Made by a program: the position numbers and the translations under genes. This document shows, piece by piece, positions 1 through 6,565 of a stretch of DNA of 9,752 nucleotides (the first letter of the stretch is position 1; each line of letters starts with the position of its first letter). The notes under the pieces were generated by a model. It worked only from the letters and a program-made list of their open reading frames with translations. It did no database searches and was not told the origin of the DNA. Source of the stretch: Clostridiales bacterium (GTDB lineage Bacteria > Bacillota > Clostridia > Christensenellales > CAG-138); NCBI GenBank assembly GCA_003486785.1, contig DNFZ01000122.1, positions 1 to 9,752 of the forward strand, given 5' to 3'.

Positions 1-213
1 TCTCGTTTTCTCCGCCGTTCTGTCGGCGTTTCTGCGGGTTCGACGCATGATGCGTTTCTCAACCGTTGTCAACTTCTAAACAGCGATCAAATACCCATGC
101 ATTTTATAACGAAATCGTAAACTGCGTATTAACTCGCAACGTATGTTACTCTCATGCCATAATTTTACACATTCTCATCACGGCATGGTTATGTGCTCCC
201 CCAGAATCGGACA
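1..213. other. Window edge, no supported gene
   Basis: No convincing complete gene is seen here. Two frames run off the left edge. On the plus strand, frame 2 is open from the edge to a TAA at 77-79; it gives about 25 residues, hydrophobic then basic, and could be the C-terminus of a membrane protein convergent with the feo operon. On the minus strand an ATG at 48-46 opens an Arg-rich frame to the edge but has no ribosome binding site. The sequence cannot decide between them. A 13-bp palindrome, ACGCAT-G-ATGCGT, lies at 43-55. Positions 80-213 are AT-rich and look intergenic, with CATGCC/GGCATG inverted repeats spaced by about 20 bases. Confidence 0.4.
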
Positions 214-249
214 CGCAAAGGGCACGGTTTTTGCCGTGCCCGGTTTGCG
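214..249 (-). terminator. Hairpin after feo operon, probable terminator
   Basis: A strong hairpin lies about 50 bases past the stop of the FeoB-associated Cys-rich gene. On the minus strand the core stem is GGGCACGG, loop CAAAAA, then CCGTGCCC. It is extended by a further CGCAAA/TTTGCG pairing after a 2-base bulge. Only three T residues follow the core stem before the sequence becomes mixed, so it is an imperfect rho-independent terminator. Its position at the end of the iron uptake operon supports the role. Confidence 0.6.
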
Positions 250-298
250 CTTTGGATCACATCGACTGTGGAGGTAGGAACATTTTATACCGCGCTTG

Positions 299-469
299 TC
301 AGCCTTTTGGGCATGAGCCCGCGCCCGCGCAGCCGCTGCAGGAGCAGTCGCAGGCGCTTTTGTTGCGCTTTTTGTCGCGTATCATCTTGACGATAGCCGC
401 CAGAACGACCGCTGCAACCGCAAGCCCCGCCACGAAGGAAGCCCAGTTGCCCGATAACCAGTTTGTCAT
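299..469 (-). CDS. FeoB-associated Cys-rich membrane protein
   Basis: A 56-residue protein too short for routine ORF calling. It has a short polar N-terminus (MTNWLSGNW), one hydrophobic segment at about residues 9-27, then a basic stretch (KMIRDKKRNK). The Cys-rich tail contains C-D-C-S-C-x2-C followed by GAGSC, five cysteines in all. This is the layout of the small FeoB-associated Cys-rich proteins found downstream of feoB in many Firmicutes. An AAAGGAG ribosome binding site lies 9 bases before the ATG. It starts 56 bases after the feoB stop on the same strand, so it is probably the last gene of the feo operon. Family members are thought to assist FeoB, possibly by handling Fe(II) with the cysteines at the inner membrane face; this role is inferred from context. 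The family call is firm, the function is not. Confidence 0.9.
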   Translation of the reverse strand: MTNWLSGNWASFVAGLAVAAVVLAAIVKMIRDKKRNKSACDCSCSGCAGAGSCPKG

Positions 470-525
470 AGTGTTTCGCTCCTTTCAGCGGATGTCGTTG
501 ATCGATTTCATAAATACTGCGCTCG

Positions 526-2664
526 CTACTTGGCCTGCGCTGCTTTCTCATAAGGATTTTTGCGGAAGAGGAAGTAGAGCAGCACGCCCAGCAGCAGGAT
601 TGCAACGCCGGTGGCAACCGTAAAAGCGCCCGTGCCGATCCAGCTGCCCAGCTGGAATACGATCAACGCGACGACGTAGGCAAACACCGTCATGTAGCCG
701 ATGGCGGCCCAGGTCCATTTCCCGCTGTTCATCTCGGTCTTGATCGCGCCCATCGCCGCAAAGCACGGCGCGCAGAGCAGGTTGAAGAGCATGAAGCTAT
801 AGGCAGAGAGCATGGTGAAATCAAGCGCAAGGCTGCTCCAGATCTCCATCCCGTCCTCGGCCACCTCGGCAAAGCCGTACAGCACGCCGAAGGTACTCAC
901 CACGTTCTCTTTCGCGATCAGGCCCGTAATGGTCGCTACCGTCTGCTTCCAGCCGCCAAATCCCACCGGTGTAAAGACCGGCGCAATGAAGTTTCCGATC
1001 ACGGCGAGGATGCTATTGTTGTTGTCCTCGACCATGCCGAATACGCCATCCACCGTGCCAAAGCCTTGCAGGAACCAGAGCACGATTGCCGAGAGCAAAA
1101 TCACCGTTCCCGCGCGCTTGATGAAGCTCCAGCCACGATCCCAGGTGCTGCGCAGCACGTTTTTCATCGACGGCGCATGATAGCTCGGCAGCTCCATGAC
1201 AAACGGCGCGGGGTCTCCCGCAAACGCCTTGGTCTTTTTGAGAATGATGCCGCTGACGATGACCGCCGCCACACCAATGAAGTATGCGCTGGTGGCAACC
1301 CACCATGCTCCGCCGAAGATGGCGCCCGCAAAGAGCGCGATGATCGGCATCTTTGCCCCGCAGGGGATAAACGAAGTGGTCATGACCGTCATCCGCCGGT
1401 CGCGCTGGTTTTCAATCGTACGGCTCGCCATAATGCCCGGAATCGAGCAGCCGGAGCCGATGAGCATCGGGATAAACGATTTGCCCGAAAGGCCGAATTT
1501 ACGGAAGATGCGGTCCATGATGAACGCAACGCGCGCCATATAGCCAACGTCTTCGAGTAGCGCCAGCAGGAAGAAGAGCACGAGCATCTGCGGCACAAAG
1601 CCGATGACCGCGCCGACGCCGCCGACGATGCCGTCTACGATCAGCCCGATGAGCCAGGGCGCTACGCTTAAGCCCTCAAGCCATTCGCCAAGCCCGCCCA
1701 TGACCCACTCGCCAAAGAGCGTGTCGTTGGTAAAATCCGTCATGATGGAGCCGATGCTTGTCACGGAGATATAGTAGACGCAGAACATCACCAGCGCGAA
1801 GATCGGCAGCGCAAGCCAGCGGTTGGTTACGACGCGGTCGATCCGATCGGAGCCGGTTAGCTTCATGCCGGTGTGCTTTTTTTGCACGCTTGTGTCAACC
1901 ACGCGGCTGATGTAGGCGTAGCGTTGGTTGGTGATGATGCTCTCCGCGTCGTCATCCAGCTCGCGCTCGCAGTCGGCAATGTGCGCCTCGATGTGCACCT
2001 TCGTCTGCGCGTCGAGCTTGAGCGCTTCCATCACCTTCTCGTCCCGCTCAAATAGCTTGACGGCGTACCAGCGCAGAAGAGCGCGCGGTACGATGGTTTC
2101 TACGGATTCTTCGATGTGCGCAAGCGCGTGCTCCACGCTGCCGGAAAACACATGCGGGCGCTCGCCCAGCTCGTGCGATTTGGCGACGGCGATGGCTTTT
2201 GCAGCCGCCTCCTTTGCGCCGATGCCCTTGAGCGCGGAGGTTTCAACCACCTCACAGCCCAGCGCCGCGCCGAGCTTTTTCAGATCGATCACGTCGCCGT
2301 TTTTGCGCACCACGTCGATCATATTCAGCGCAATCACCGTGGGGATGCCAAGCTCGAGCAGCTGCGTGGTCAGGTAGAGGTTGCGCTCGATGTTGCTGCC
2401 GTCTACGATGTTGATGATCGCATCCGGCCGCTCCGTCACGAGATAGTTCCGCGCGACGACCTCCTCGAGCGTATACGGGGAGAGCGAGTAGATGCCCGGC
2501 AAGTCCTGGATGATCGCCTCCTCATTCCCTTTTAGCTTGCCCTCTTTCTTTTCCACGGTCACGCCCGGCCAGTTGCCGACATATTGCGCGCTGCCCGTGA
2601 GCTCGTTGAACATCGTCGTCTTGCCGCTGTTCGGGTTGCCGGCAAGCGCTATTTTCAGTCCCAT
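526..2664 (-). CDS. feoB: Ferrous iron transport protein B (FeoB)
   Basis: FeoB is the cytoplasmic-membrane Fe(II) uptake protein: an N-terminal GTPase joined through a helical spacer to a multi-pass permease. In this 712-aa protein (usual family size) the G motifs are G1 GNPNSGKT (9-16), G2 around T36 in GNWPGVTVEKK, G3 DLPG (54-57), G4 NMID (114-117) and G5 near SAL (143-145). Membrane segments begin at about residue 285. The permease has the two conserved Cys-containing gate motifs, GSGCSIPG (C406) and SFIPCGAK (C435), and a late LLCAPC (C631, C634). It ends in one more membrane segment and a short basic tail. Two earlier in-frame ATGs would add six residues (MMKEAN), but AAGGAGG lies 5 bases before the ATG at 2664 and overlaps that extension, so 2664 is the likely start. 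It follows feoA by 107 bases; that gap carries an operator-like palindrome. Confidence 0.97.
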   Translation of the reverse strand: MGLKIALAGNPNSGKTTMFNELTGSAQYVGNWPGVTVEKKEGKLKGNEEAIIQDLPGIYSLSPYTLEEVVARNYLVTERPDAIINIVDGSNIERNLYLTTQLLELGIPTVIALNMIDVVRKNGDVIDLKKLGAALGCEVVETSALKGIGAKEAAAKAIAVAKSHELGERPHVFSGSVEHALAHIEESVETIVPRALLRWYAVKLFERDEKVMEALKLDAQTKVHIEAHIADCERELDDDAESIITNQRYAYISRVVDTSVQKKHTGMKLTGSDRIDRVVTNRWLALPIFALVMFCVYYISVTSIGSIMTDFTNDTLFGEWVMGGLGEWLEGLSVAPWLIGLIVDGIVGGVGAVIGFVPQMLVLFFLLALLEDVGYMARVAFIMDRIFRKFGLSGKSFIPMLIGSGCSIPGIMASRTIENQRDRRMTVMTTSFIPCGAKMPIIALFAGAIFGGAWWVATSAYFIGVAAVIVSGIILKKTKAFAGDPAPFVMELPSYHAPSMKNVLRSTWDRGWSFIKRAGTVILLSAIVLWFLQGFGTVDGVFGMVEDNNNSILAVIGNFIAPVFTPVGFGGWKQTVATITGLIAKENVVSTFGVLYGFAEVAEDGMEIWSSLALDFTMLSAYSFMLFNLLCAPCFAAMGAIKTEMNSGKWTWAAIGYMTVFAYVVALIVFQLGSWIGTGAFTVATGVAILLLGVLLYFLFRKNPYEKAAQAK

Positions 2665-2711
2665 ATTTGCCTCCTTCATCATCTGTGCTCTTCGTTTGTT
2701 TTGCGGTTTTA

Positions 2712-2727
2712 GTTAGACGGAGCTAAC
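2712..2727 (-). promoter_or_regulatory. Operator-like palindrome before feoB
   Basis: On the minus strand this reads GTTAGC-TCCG-TCTAAC, a 16-bp near-perfect inverted repeat with one mismatch between arms. It matches the palindrome found just downstream of the feo operon promoter. It lies in the feoA-feoB gap, 47 bases before the feoB start. The GTTAG half-site resembles half-sites of DtxR-type metal-dependent repressors (established consensus TTAGGTTAG-CTAACCTAA), but the spacing differs. Reading it as an iron- or manganese-responsive operator is inference from repetition and location. Confidence 0.6.
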
Positions 2728-2744
2728 CGGTTTGCGAAAGATAA

Positions 2745-2758
2745 GCGGCTCGCGCCGC
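2745..2758 (-). terminator. Small GC hairpin in feoA-feoB gap, possible attenuator
   Basis: On the minus strand GCGGC-GCGA-GCCGC forms a 5-bp GC stem closed by a GNRA-type tetraloop and followed by TTATCTTT. It sits 14 bases past the feoA stop. The stem is short and the T-run is interrupted, so it may be a weak internal terminator that lowers feoB expression, an mRNA-stability element, or chance. Confidence 0.3.
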
Positions 2759-2771
2759 ATGAAATCGCAGA

Positions 2772-2993
2772 TTACTCAACCTCAATGCTTGCCGCGTCGC
2801 CTTTGCGTACGGAAAGCTCATAGCCGCGCACTGTCACCTCCAGCGGGTCGCCCAAGGGAGCCACCTTGCGCACATAGACCTCTACGCCCTTGGTTAGCCC
2901 CATGTCCATAATCCGGCGCTTGAGCGCGCCTTCTCCGTGCAGCTTCACCACTGTGGCCGTCTGCCCGATCGGTACATCCCGAAGTGTTTTCAT
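2772..2993 (-). CDS. feoA: Ferrous iron transport protein A (FeoA)
   Basis: A 73-residue cytoplasmic protein with the SH3-like FeoA fold signature: MKTLRDVPIGQTATV, the GEGALKRRIMDMGLTKG turn, then VRKVAPLGDPLEVTVRGYELSVRKGDAASI. The Gly-Asp-Pro and RGYELSLR-like motifs near residues 46-62 are typical of canonical FeoA. FeoA is needed for FeoB-dependent Fe(II) uptake and is thought to bind and tune FeoB. AAGGAGG lies 7 bases upstream of the ATG. It is second in the operon, 56 bases after the other FeoA-like gene and before feoB. Confidence 0.94.
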   Translation of the reverse strand: MKTLRDVPIGQTATVVKLHGEGALKRRIMDMGLTKGVEVYVRKVAPLGDPLEVTVRGYELSVRKGDAASIEVE

Positions 2994-3049
2994 GCCTGCT
3001 CCTCCTTGTATTTATCTATTACATCACCCGTAGGTATCGGTATCTGTCT

Positions 3050-3262
3050 TTATACGAGTATCCGGTTTGCCATCTCGCAGCCCAGCGCGATGCGGCAGTC
3101 CTTCACCTGCAAAATCATGTTTCCGGAGATGGCGCTCACCACCGTTACCCGCTCGCCAACCACGAACCCAAGCTCCGCCAGATGCTGACGCACCGCGTCT
3201 TTTCCCGTGATTTTTTGAATATAGTTTGCCTCGCCCGGCTTTGCCATCGATAGCGGCATCAT
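3050..3262 (-). CDS. feoA: Second FeoA-domain protein, first gene of feo operon
   Basis: A 70-residue FeoA-family protein. It opens with MMPLSMAKPGEANYIQKITG, followed by the conserved helix HLAELGFVVGERVTVVS and the C-terminal core ILQVKDCRIALGCEMANRILV. It diverges clearly from the FeoA encoded just downstream: it has a longer N-terminus, lacks the GDP turn, and has Cys residues at 56 and 62 near its end. Tandem FeoA-type genes before feoB are common in Clostridia, and one copy may act as a separate FeoB partner. The frame could begin 11 codons earlier (MKKTQSKRRRR), but GGAGG lies 6 bases before the ATG at 3262 and inside that basic extension, so 3262 is preferred. A second ATG follows immediately at 3259. 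The operon promoter and an operator-like palindrome lie just upstream. Confidence 0.88.
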   Translation of the reverse strand: MMPLSMAKPGEANYIQKITGKDAVRQHLAELGFVVGERVTVVSAISGNMILQVKDCRIALGCEMANRILV

Positions 3263-3325
3263 CCTTCTCCTCCGTTTGCTCTGCGTCTTTTTCACGCGTT
3301 TTATTCCGCGATCCGCCGCGCGTTT

Positions 3326-3341
3326 GTTAGAGCCATCTAAC
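3326..3341 (-). promoter_or_regulatory. Operator-like palindrome at feo operon promoter
   Basis: On the minus strand GTTAGA-TGGC-TCTAAC is a perfect 6-4-6 inverted repeat. With the promoter placed at 3355-3383, the transcription start would fall near 3348 and this site would occupy roughly +7 to +22, where a bound repressor would block initiation or early elongation. The same motif recurs before feoB. A DtxR/MntR-class repressor is the favoured reader, by inference; no regulator gene is in the window. Confidence 0.65.
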
Positions 3342-3354
3342 TATTGCAGTTGCA

Positions 3355-3383
3355 AGTTTACACTTTCTAACCAACTTTGTCAA
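3355..3383 (-). promoter_or_regulatory. Promoter of the feo operon
   Basis: On the minus strand a consensus -35 TTGACA (3383-3378) is separated by exactly 17 bases from a -10 TAAACT (3360-3355). It lies about 93 bases before the first FeoA-like start. The spacer contains GGTTAGAAAG, one more half-site of the palindrome that sits just downstream. Together with the lgt promoter on the other strand it accounts for most of the 304-base gap between the two genes (3263-3566). Nothing else is evident in that gap. Confidence 0.75.
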
Positions 3384-3482
3384 TGCAATATTTCCGGCAA
3401 TCCTGAATTTCTCGTCATTACGCGCTATTGGTAAAATATGGTTGATCTTTCCGTTTACAATACGAGTGGGCGGCGGCTAAGC

Positions 3483-3511
3483 TTGTCAAGCGAAATGCAA
3501 ATTGATACAAT
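3483..3511 (+). promoter_or_regulatory. Promoter of lgt
   Basis: TTGTCA (3483-3488), a 17-base spacer and TACAAT (3506-3511) form a near-consensus sigma-A promoter with one mismatch in each hexamer. Transcription would start near 3518, about 50 bases before the chosen lgt start codon. This argues against the in-frame ATG at 3438, which lies upstream of the promoter. Confidence 0.75.
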
Positions 3512-3566
3512 CAACATGCCGTACGCGCTTTTACGCGGCAACCAAAAGGAAAAGAGGGTCTTTGCG

Positions 3567-4403
3567 ATGAATCGCTTCGCTGTGACAAACTTATTCGGCA
3601 TTTCCGGGCTCAACATCGCCTGGTATGGCGTGATCATCGCCTGCGGGCTGGTGCTTGGCATCCTGCTTGCCTCCATGCGCGCGAGAAGGCGCGGCTGGTC
3701 TGCGGATCTTCCGCTGGACTTCATCCTCCTCGCCGTGCCGCTTGCCATCATCGGCGCGCGTCTCTACTACGTCGCGTTTGAGTGGGACTATTTTGCGGCG
3801 AACCCCGCAAGAATCATTGCGATCAACACCGGCGGCCTTGCTATCTACGGCGCGGTCATCGGCGGGTTTCTTGCGGCGTTCCTCTTCTCAAAGGCGGCGA
3901 AGTTTGCGTTTCTCAAGCTCATCGATCTCGTGATTCCGAGCCTGATCCTCGGGCAGGCCATCGGACGCTGGGGCAATTTTATCAATCAGGAGGCGTTCGG
4001 CGCGCTGGTCACCAACCCCACTTTGCAGTTCTTCCCGCTCGCGGTGTATATCGAGTCGCTTGGGGAGTGGCATCAGGCGACGTTCTTTTACGAGAGCTTT
4101 AGCAACGCGATTCTGCTTGTGGTAACACTCCTGCTCGGGCGCAAGGGCGTTCGGGACGGCACGCTGCTTGCGACCTATTTCATCGGCTACGGCATCGCCC
4201 GCGCGGTCATCGAAGGCTTGCGCACGGACAGTCTATACCTGTTTGGAAGCATTCGTATCTCTCAGGTGTTGTCTGTCGTTCTGGTGCTGGTCGGCATCTT
4301 CCTGCTGGTTCTGATCAAGAAAGGCAAGCTCAAAACAAAGCCGTATGACGGAAAATATTGCGTGATCCCGCCGGAAGAAAGCGAAGCAGACGCATCCCTG
4401 TAA
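3567..4403 (+). CDS. lgt: Prolipoprotein diacylglyceryl transferase (Lgt)
   Basis: Lgt transfers diacylglycerol from phosphatidylglycerol to the lipobox cysteine of prolipoproteins in the cytoplasmic membrane, the first step of lipoprotein maturation. The 278-aa product has the usual seven-helix size and the family motifs in order: GARLYYV (63-69), GGLAIYG (89-95), the signature GRWGNFINQE (133-142), HQATFFYES (169-177), EGLRTDSL (216-223) and RISQVL (230-235). The residue matching the essential E. coli His103 is Tyr94 here. The C-terminus is a soluble tail with KTKPYDG and acidic residues. The frame is open from 3438, but the promoter at 3483-3511 and a GAGGG site 8 bases before 3567 favour this start. 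Monocistronic, convergent with the Nudix gene. Confidence 0.95.
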   Translation: MNRFAVTNLFGISGLNIAWYGVIIACGLVLGILLASMRARRRGWSADLPLDFILLAVPLAIIGARLYYVAFEWDYFAANPARIIAINTGGLAIYGAVIGGFLAAFLFSKAAKFAFLKLIDLVIPSLILGQAIGRWGNFINQEAFGALVTNPTLQFFPLAVYIESLGEWHQATFFYESFSNAILLVVTLLLGRKGVRDGTLLATYFIGYGIARAVIEGLRTDSLYLFGSIRISQVLSVVLVLVGIFLLVLIKKGKLKTKPYDGKYCVIPPEESEADASL

Positions 4404-4430
4404 AAAGAAAACATATACTCGAGCGCAATG

Positions 4431-4456
4431 AAAGAGAGTGGTTGCCCGCTCTCTTT
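4431..4456. terminator. Bidirectional hairpin between lgt and the Nudix gene
   Basis: AAAGAGAG-TGG, loop TTGC, CCG-CTCTCTTT forms an 11-bp stem with one G-T pair. It lies 27 bases after the lgt stop and 28 bases after the Nudix stop on the opposite strand. The stem itself ends in TTT in both directions. The location between convergent genes fits a shared terminator, although neither T-tract is long. Confidence 0.65.
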
Positions 4457-4484
4457 GTATGAAGAATTTTTCTGTGATTCGTGT

Positions 4485-5039
4485 CTATTTCTCTTGCAAA
4501 ATATTCCAGGCTTTCAATACCGCTGCTTGCGTTTTGCCGTCCGGCACACCGCCTGCCATGATGTCCTCAACCAGCTCGTTGAGCGGACGCTGTTCTACAT
4601 GTAAAAACTCGTCCGCATCCGGGTTCGCCGCACGAAACGTCAGGTTTCTTGCAAGATACAGGTGTATCTTCTCGTCCAGAACCGCAACAGACGGATAAAA
4701 TACGCCAAGAGATACAAATTCCGCCGCCTCATAGCCGGTCTCCTCCAGCAATTCCCGCCGCGCGCAGACCAGCGGCTCCTCGCTGGGATCGAGCTTACCC
4801 GCGGGAATCTCCAGCATCACCTGCGCAAAGGGATAACGATATTGCCGCACGAGGATGACGTTTCCCTCATCCGTGAGCGGCACGACCGCCGCCGCGCCGA
4901 CGTGGCGAATCACCTCGCGCGTCGCGGGCTTTCCGTTTGGCAGGCGCACGGTGTCGCGAAACAGATGCACGATTTTGCCGTTAAAAATCTCTTCCGAGGA
5001 AATCGGCTCCTCTACCAGCCCCGCGTCCAAAACATCCAT
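4485..5039 (-). CDS. nudF: Nudix hydrolase, ADP-ribose pyrophosphatase type
   Basis: A 184-aa cytoplasmic Nudix hydrolase of the ADP-ribose pyrophosphatase type, which cleaves ADP-ribose to AMP and ribose 5-phosphate and so clears free ADP-ribose from NAD turnover. The Nudix box is perfect, running from G81 to Y103: G81, E87, R95-E96-L97, E99-E100 and G102. It is preceded by LVRQYRYP and LEIPAGKLD, as is typical of this subfamily, and followed by a proline (P116 in GVFYPS) at the position linked to ADP-ribose specificity. The N-terminal strand region (EEIFNGKIVHLFRDTVRLPNG, about 17-36) is the dimerisation sheet. AAGGAG lies 7 bases before the ATG. The gene diverges from uvsE and converges with lgt. 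Exact substrate preference is inferred from motifs. Confidence 0.9.
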   Translation of the reverse strand: MDVLDAGLVEEPISSEEIFNGKIVHLFRDTVRLPNGKPATREVIRHVGAAAVVPLTDEGNVILVRQYRYPFAQVMLEIPAGKLDPSEEPLVCARRELLEETGYEAAEFVSLGVFYPSVAVLDEKIHLYLARNLTFRAANPDADEFLHVEQRPLNELVEDIMAGGVPDGKTQAAVLKAWNILQEK

Positions 5040-5071
5040 ATCCGCTCTCCTTGTTCTGATGATTCTCGTCC

Positions 5072-5080
5072 ATTATATCA
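5072..5080 (-). promoter_or_regulatory. Extended -10 promoter of the Nudix gene
   Basis: On the minus strand TGATATAAT is a perfect extended -10 element (TG-N-TATAAT), 32 bases before the Nudix start codon. No good -35 hexamer is seen 16-18 bases upstream, as is usual for extended -10 promoters. Confidence 0.6.
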
Positions 5081-5157
5081 CGATCGCCAGCCCACCCGGC
5101 GCGCATAAAACCGCTGCCGTTTAGAAAAATGTTTGGCCGCCATATGCGATATGACCG

Positions 5158-5186
5158 TTGCGCGCCGCTGGGTGTTATCATATAAT
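5158..5186 (+). promoter_or_regulatory. Promoter of uvsE
   Basis: A perfect TATAAT (5181-5186) lies 17 bases after a weak -35 TTGCGC (5158-5163) and 59 bases before the uvsE start. The flank downstream is AT-rich with a loose AATAAT/ATTATT inverted repeat. No LexA/DinR-type box (GAAC-N4-GTTC) is visible, so SOS control is not indicated. Confidence 0.55.
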
Positions 5187-5245
5187 AATCGTAATAGGAA
5201 TTATTTGTGGCGCACAATCAAATCGTGTGAATAAGGAGTGCCGCT

Positions 5246-6499
5246 ATGCATATCGGCTATGCGTGCCTCGCGATCGCGCTGGAAGGCGCAAAAATCAAAA
5301 CCTGCACGCTCAGGAACGCCTCCGCAGAGCGGCTGCTCACGCTTGCGGGCGACAACTTTGCCGCGCTGGAGCAAATGATCGACTACAACATCACAAACAA
5401 CATCCGTCTCTACCGCATCAGTTCCGATATCGTCCCCTTTGGCTCCAGCCACGCAGCCGAGCTGCGCTGGGATCATGCATACGCAGCAAGACTCTTGGCC
5501 ATCGCAGAGAAAATCAAAACGAACAATATGCGCGTCTCCATGCATCCCGGACAATACACCGTGCTCAACTCGCCGGATGCGGACGTTGTGCGCCGTGCCA
5601 TCGAAGATCTAGCCTATCATGCGCGGTTTCTCGATGCGCTCAAGCTCGACGCCACGCACAAGATCATCCTCCACATCGGCGGAAAATATGGCGCTCCCTT
5701 CGCCGCGCTCGCGCGGTTTGCGGCGGTCTATCGCGATCTGCCGGCTGCGGTCTCGCGACGGCTGGTTCTCGAAAACGACGGCAGCATCTTCACCGTTTCC
5801 GAGGTGCTGGAGCTGTGCCACCGCATCGGTGCGCCCGCCGTTTACGACAACCTGCACAACGCAATCAACCCCGCCGACGCGACAAAGAGCGACGCTTATT
5901 GGATCGATCTATGCCGTGATACATGGCGCGAAAAAGATGGCGCACAAAAGACGCACTATTCCCAGCAGCACCCGGCAAAGACGCGCGGCGCGCACTCCGA
6001 CACCATCGCAATCGACCCGTTTTTGGACTATTGTCACAGTCTGGCGGAGGAGAAGCCGGATATCATGTTGGAAGTGAAGGACAAGAACCGCTCCGCGGTG
6101 AAATGCGTGCTCTGCACTGCGCCGCCAAACCAGCGCCTGCTGGAAACCGAGTGGGGGCGCTATAAATACAGCGTGCTGGAGCGCGCGCCGGGCGACTATC
6201 AGACGATTCGCACGCTGCTCAAGGACAAGCAGGGCGACCATGCGCTCGTGTTTTATCAAACTCTCGAGCGTGCGCTTTCTCTGCCGGAGGACAAGGGCCG
6301 CGCGCTCAACGCGCTGGAGCACGTTTGGGGATATTTTCCAGGCCATGCAACCCCGGCGGAAACGAGACGCTATCAGACGCTGCGGGACGGGTATCTGCGC
6401 GGATCAAACCCGCTGGATCAGGCAAAGCGCCTGCTCTACCGCCTCTCGCAGAAATACCGGCAGGACTATCTGCTGGGCTCGTATTACTTCACGCTGTAA
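5246..6499 (+). CDS. uvsE: UV damage endonuclease UvsE with C-terminal DUF1722-like domain
   Basis: A TIM-barrel UV damage endonuclease (UVDE/UvsE), which nicks DNA immediately 5' of UV photoproducts to start an alternative excision repair. Residues matching the metal ligands of the Thermus enzyme are all present: H69, H100 (MHPGQY), H143 (LHIGGKYG), E176 (LENDG), D201 and H204 (YDNLH), K235 and H237 (QKTHYS, including the lysine that is carboxylated in Thermus), H250 and E276 (MLEVKDKN). The catalytic part ends near residue 300. Unlike the roughly 300-320-aa short forms, the protein continues to 417 aa with a domain (about 310-417) carrying DYQTIRTLLKDKQGDHAL, ALEHVWGYF and QKYRQDYLLGSYYF. 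These are features of DUF1722, the domain of E. coli YbgA, which is encoded beside photolyase. AAGGAG lies 7 bases before the ATG. The UvsE call is firm; the DUF1722 assignment is pattern recognition. Confidence 0.94.
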   Translation: MHIGYACLAIALEGAKIKTCTLRNASAERLLTLAGDNFAALEQMIDYNITNNIRLYRISSDIVPFGSSHAAELRWDHAYAARLLAIAEKIKTNNMRVSMHPGQYTVLNSPDADVVRRAIEDLAYHARFLDALKLDATHKIILHIGGKYGAPFAALARFAAVYRDLPAAVSRRLVLENDGSIFTVSEVLELCHRIGAPAVYDNLHNAINPADATKSDAYWIDLCRDTWREKDGAQKTHYSQQHPAKTRGAHSDTIAIDPFLDYCHSLAEEKPDIMLEVKDKNRSAVKCVLCTAPPNQRLLETEWGRYKYSVLERAPGDYQTIRTLLKDKQGDHALVFYQTLERALSLPEDKGRALNALEHVWGYFPGHATPAETRRYQTLRDGYLRGSNPLDQAKRLLYRLSQKYRQDYLLGSYYFTL

Positions 6500-6565
6500 G
6501 AAAAGAACAACCACGGCAACCGAAACCAAGACACACAACAACATCAGAAAGGGAGGCTTATTCTC

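Noticed and set aside
43..55. ACGCAT-G-ATGCGT palindrome as a regulatory site
   Set aside because: A single short palindrome at the window edge, with no recognisable promoter or gene around it to give it meaning.
66..623. 185-codon open frame on the plus strand at the left edge
   Set aside because: It runs antisense over the Cys-rich gene and the end of feoB, has no ribosome binding site, and its residue composition is not protein-like.
3326..3341. Fur box in front of the feo operon
   Set aside because: The palindrome does not resemble the GATAATGATAATCATTATC-type consensus; the GTTAG half-sites fit a different repressor class better.
3438..3566. N-terminal extension of Lgt by 43 residues
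   Set aside because: The segment contains a near-consensus promoter (3483-3511), is not conserved Lgt sequence, and a ribosome binding site precedes the ATG at 3567.
5158..5919. 253-codon plus-strand frame overlapping uvsE
   Set aside because: It is an out-of-frame shadow of uvsE; it starts at the promoter, and the Arg/Ala/His-rich translation is typical of a GC-rich alternative frame.
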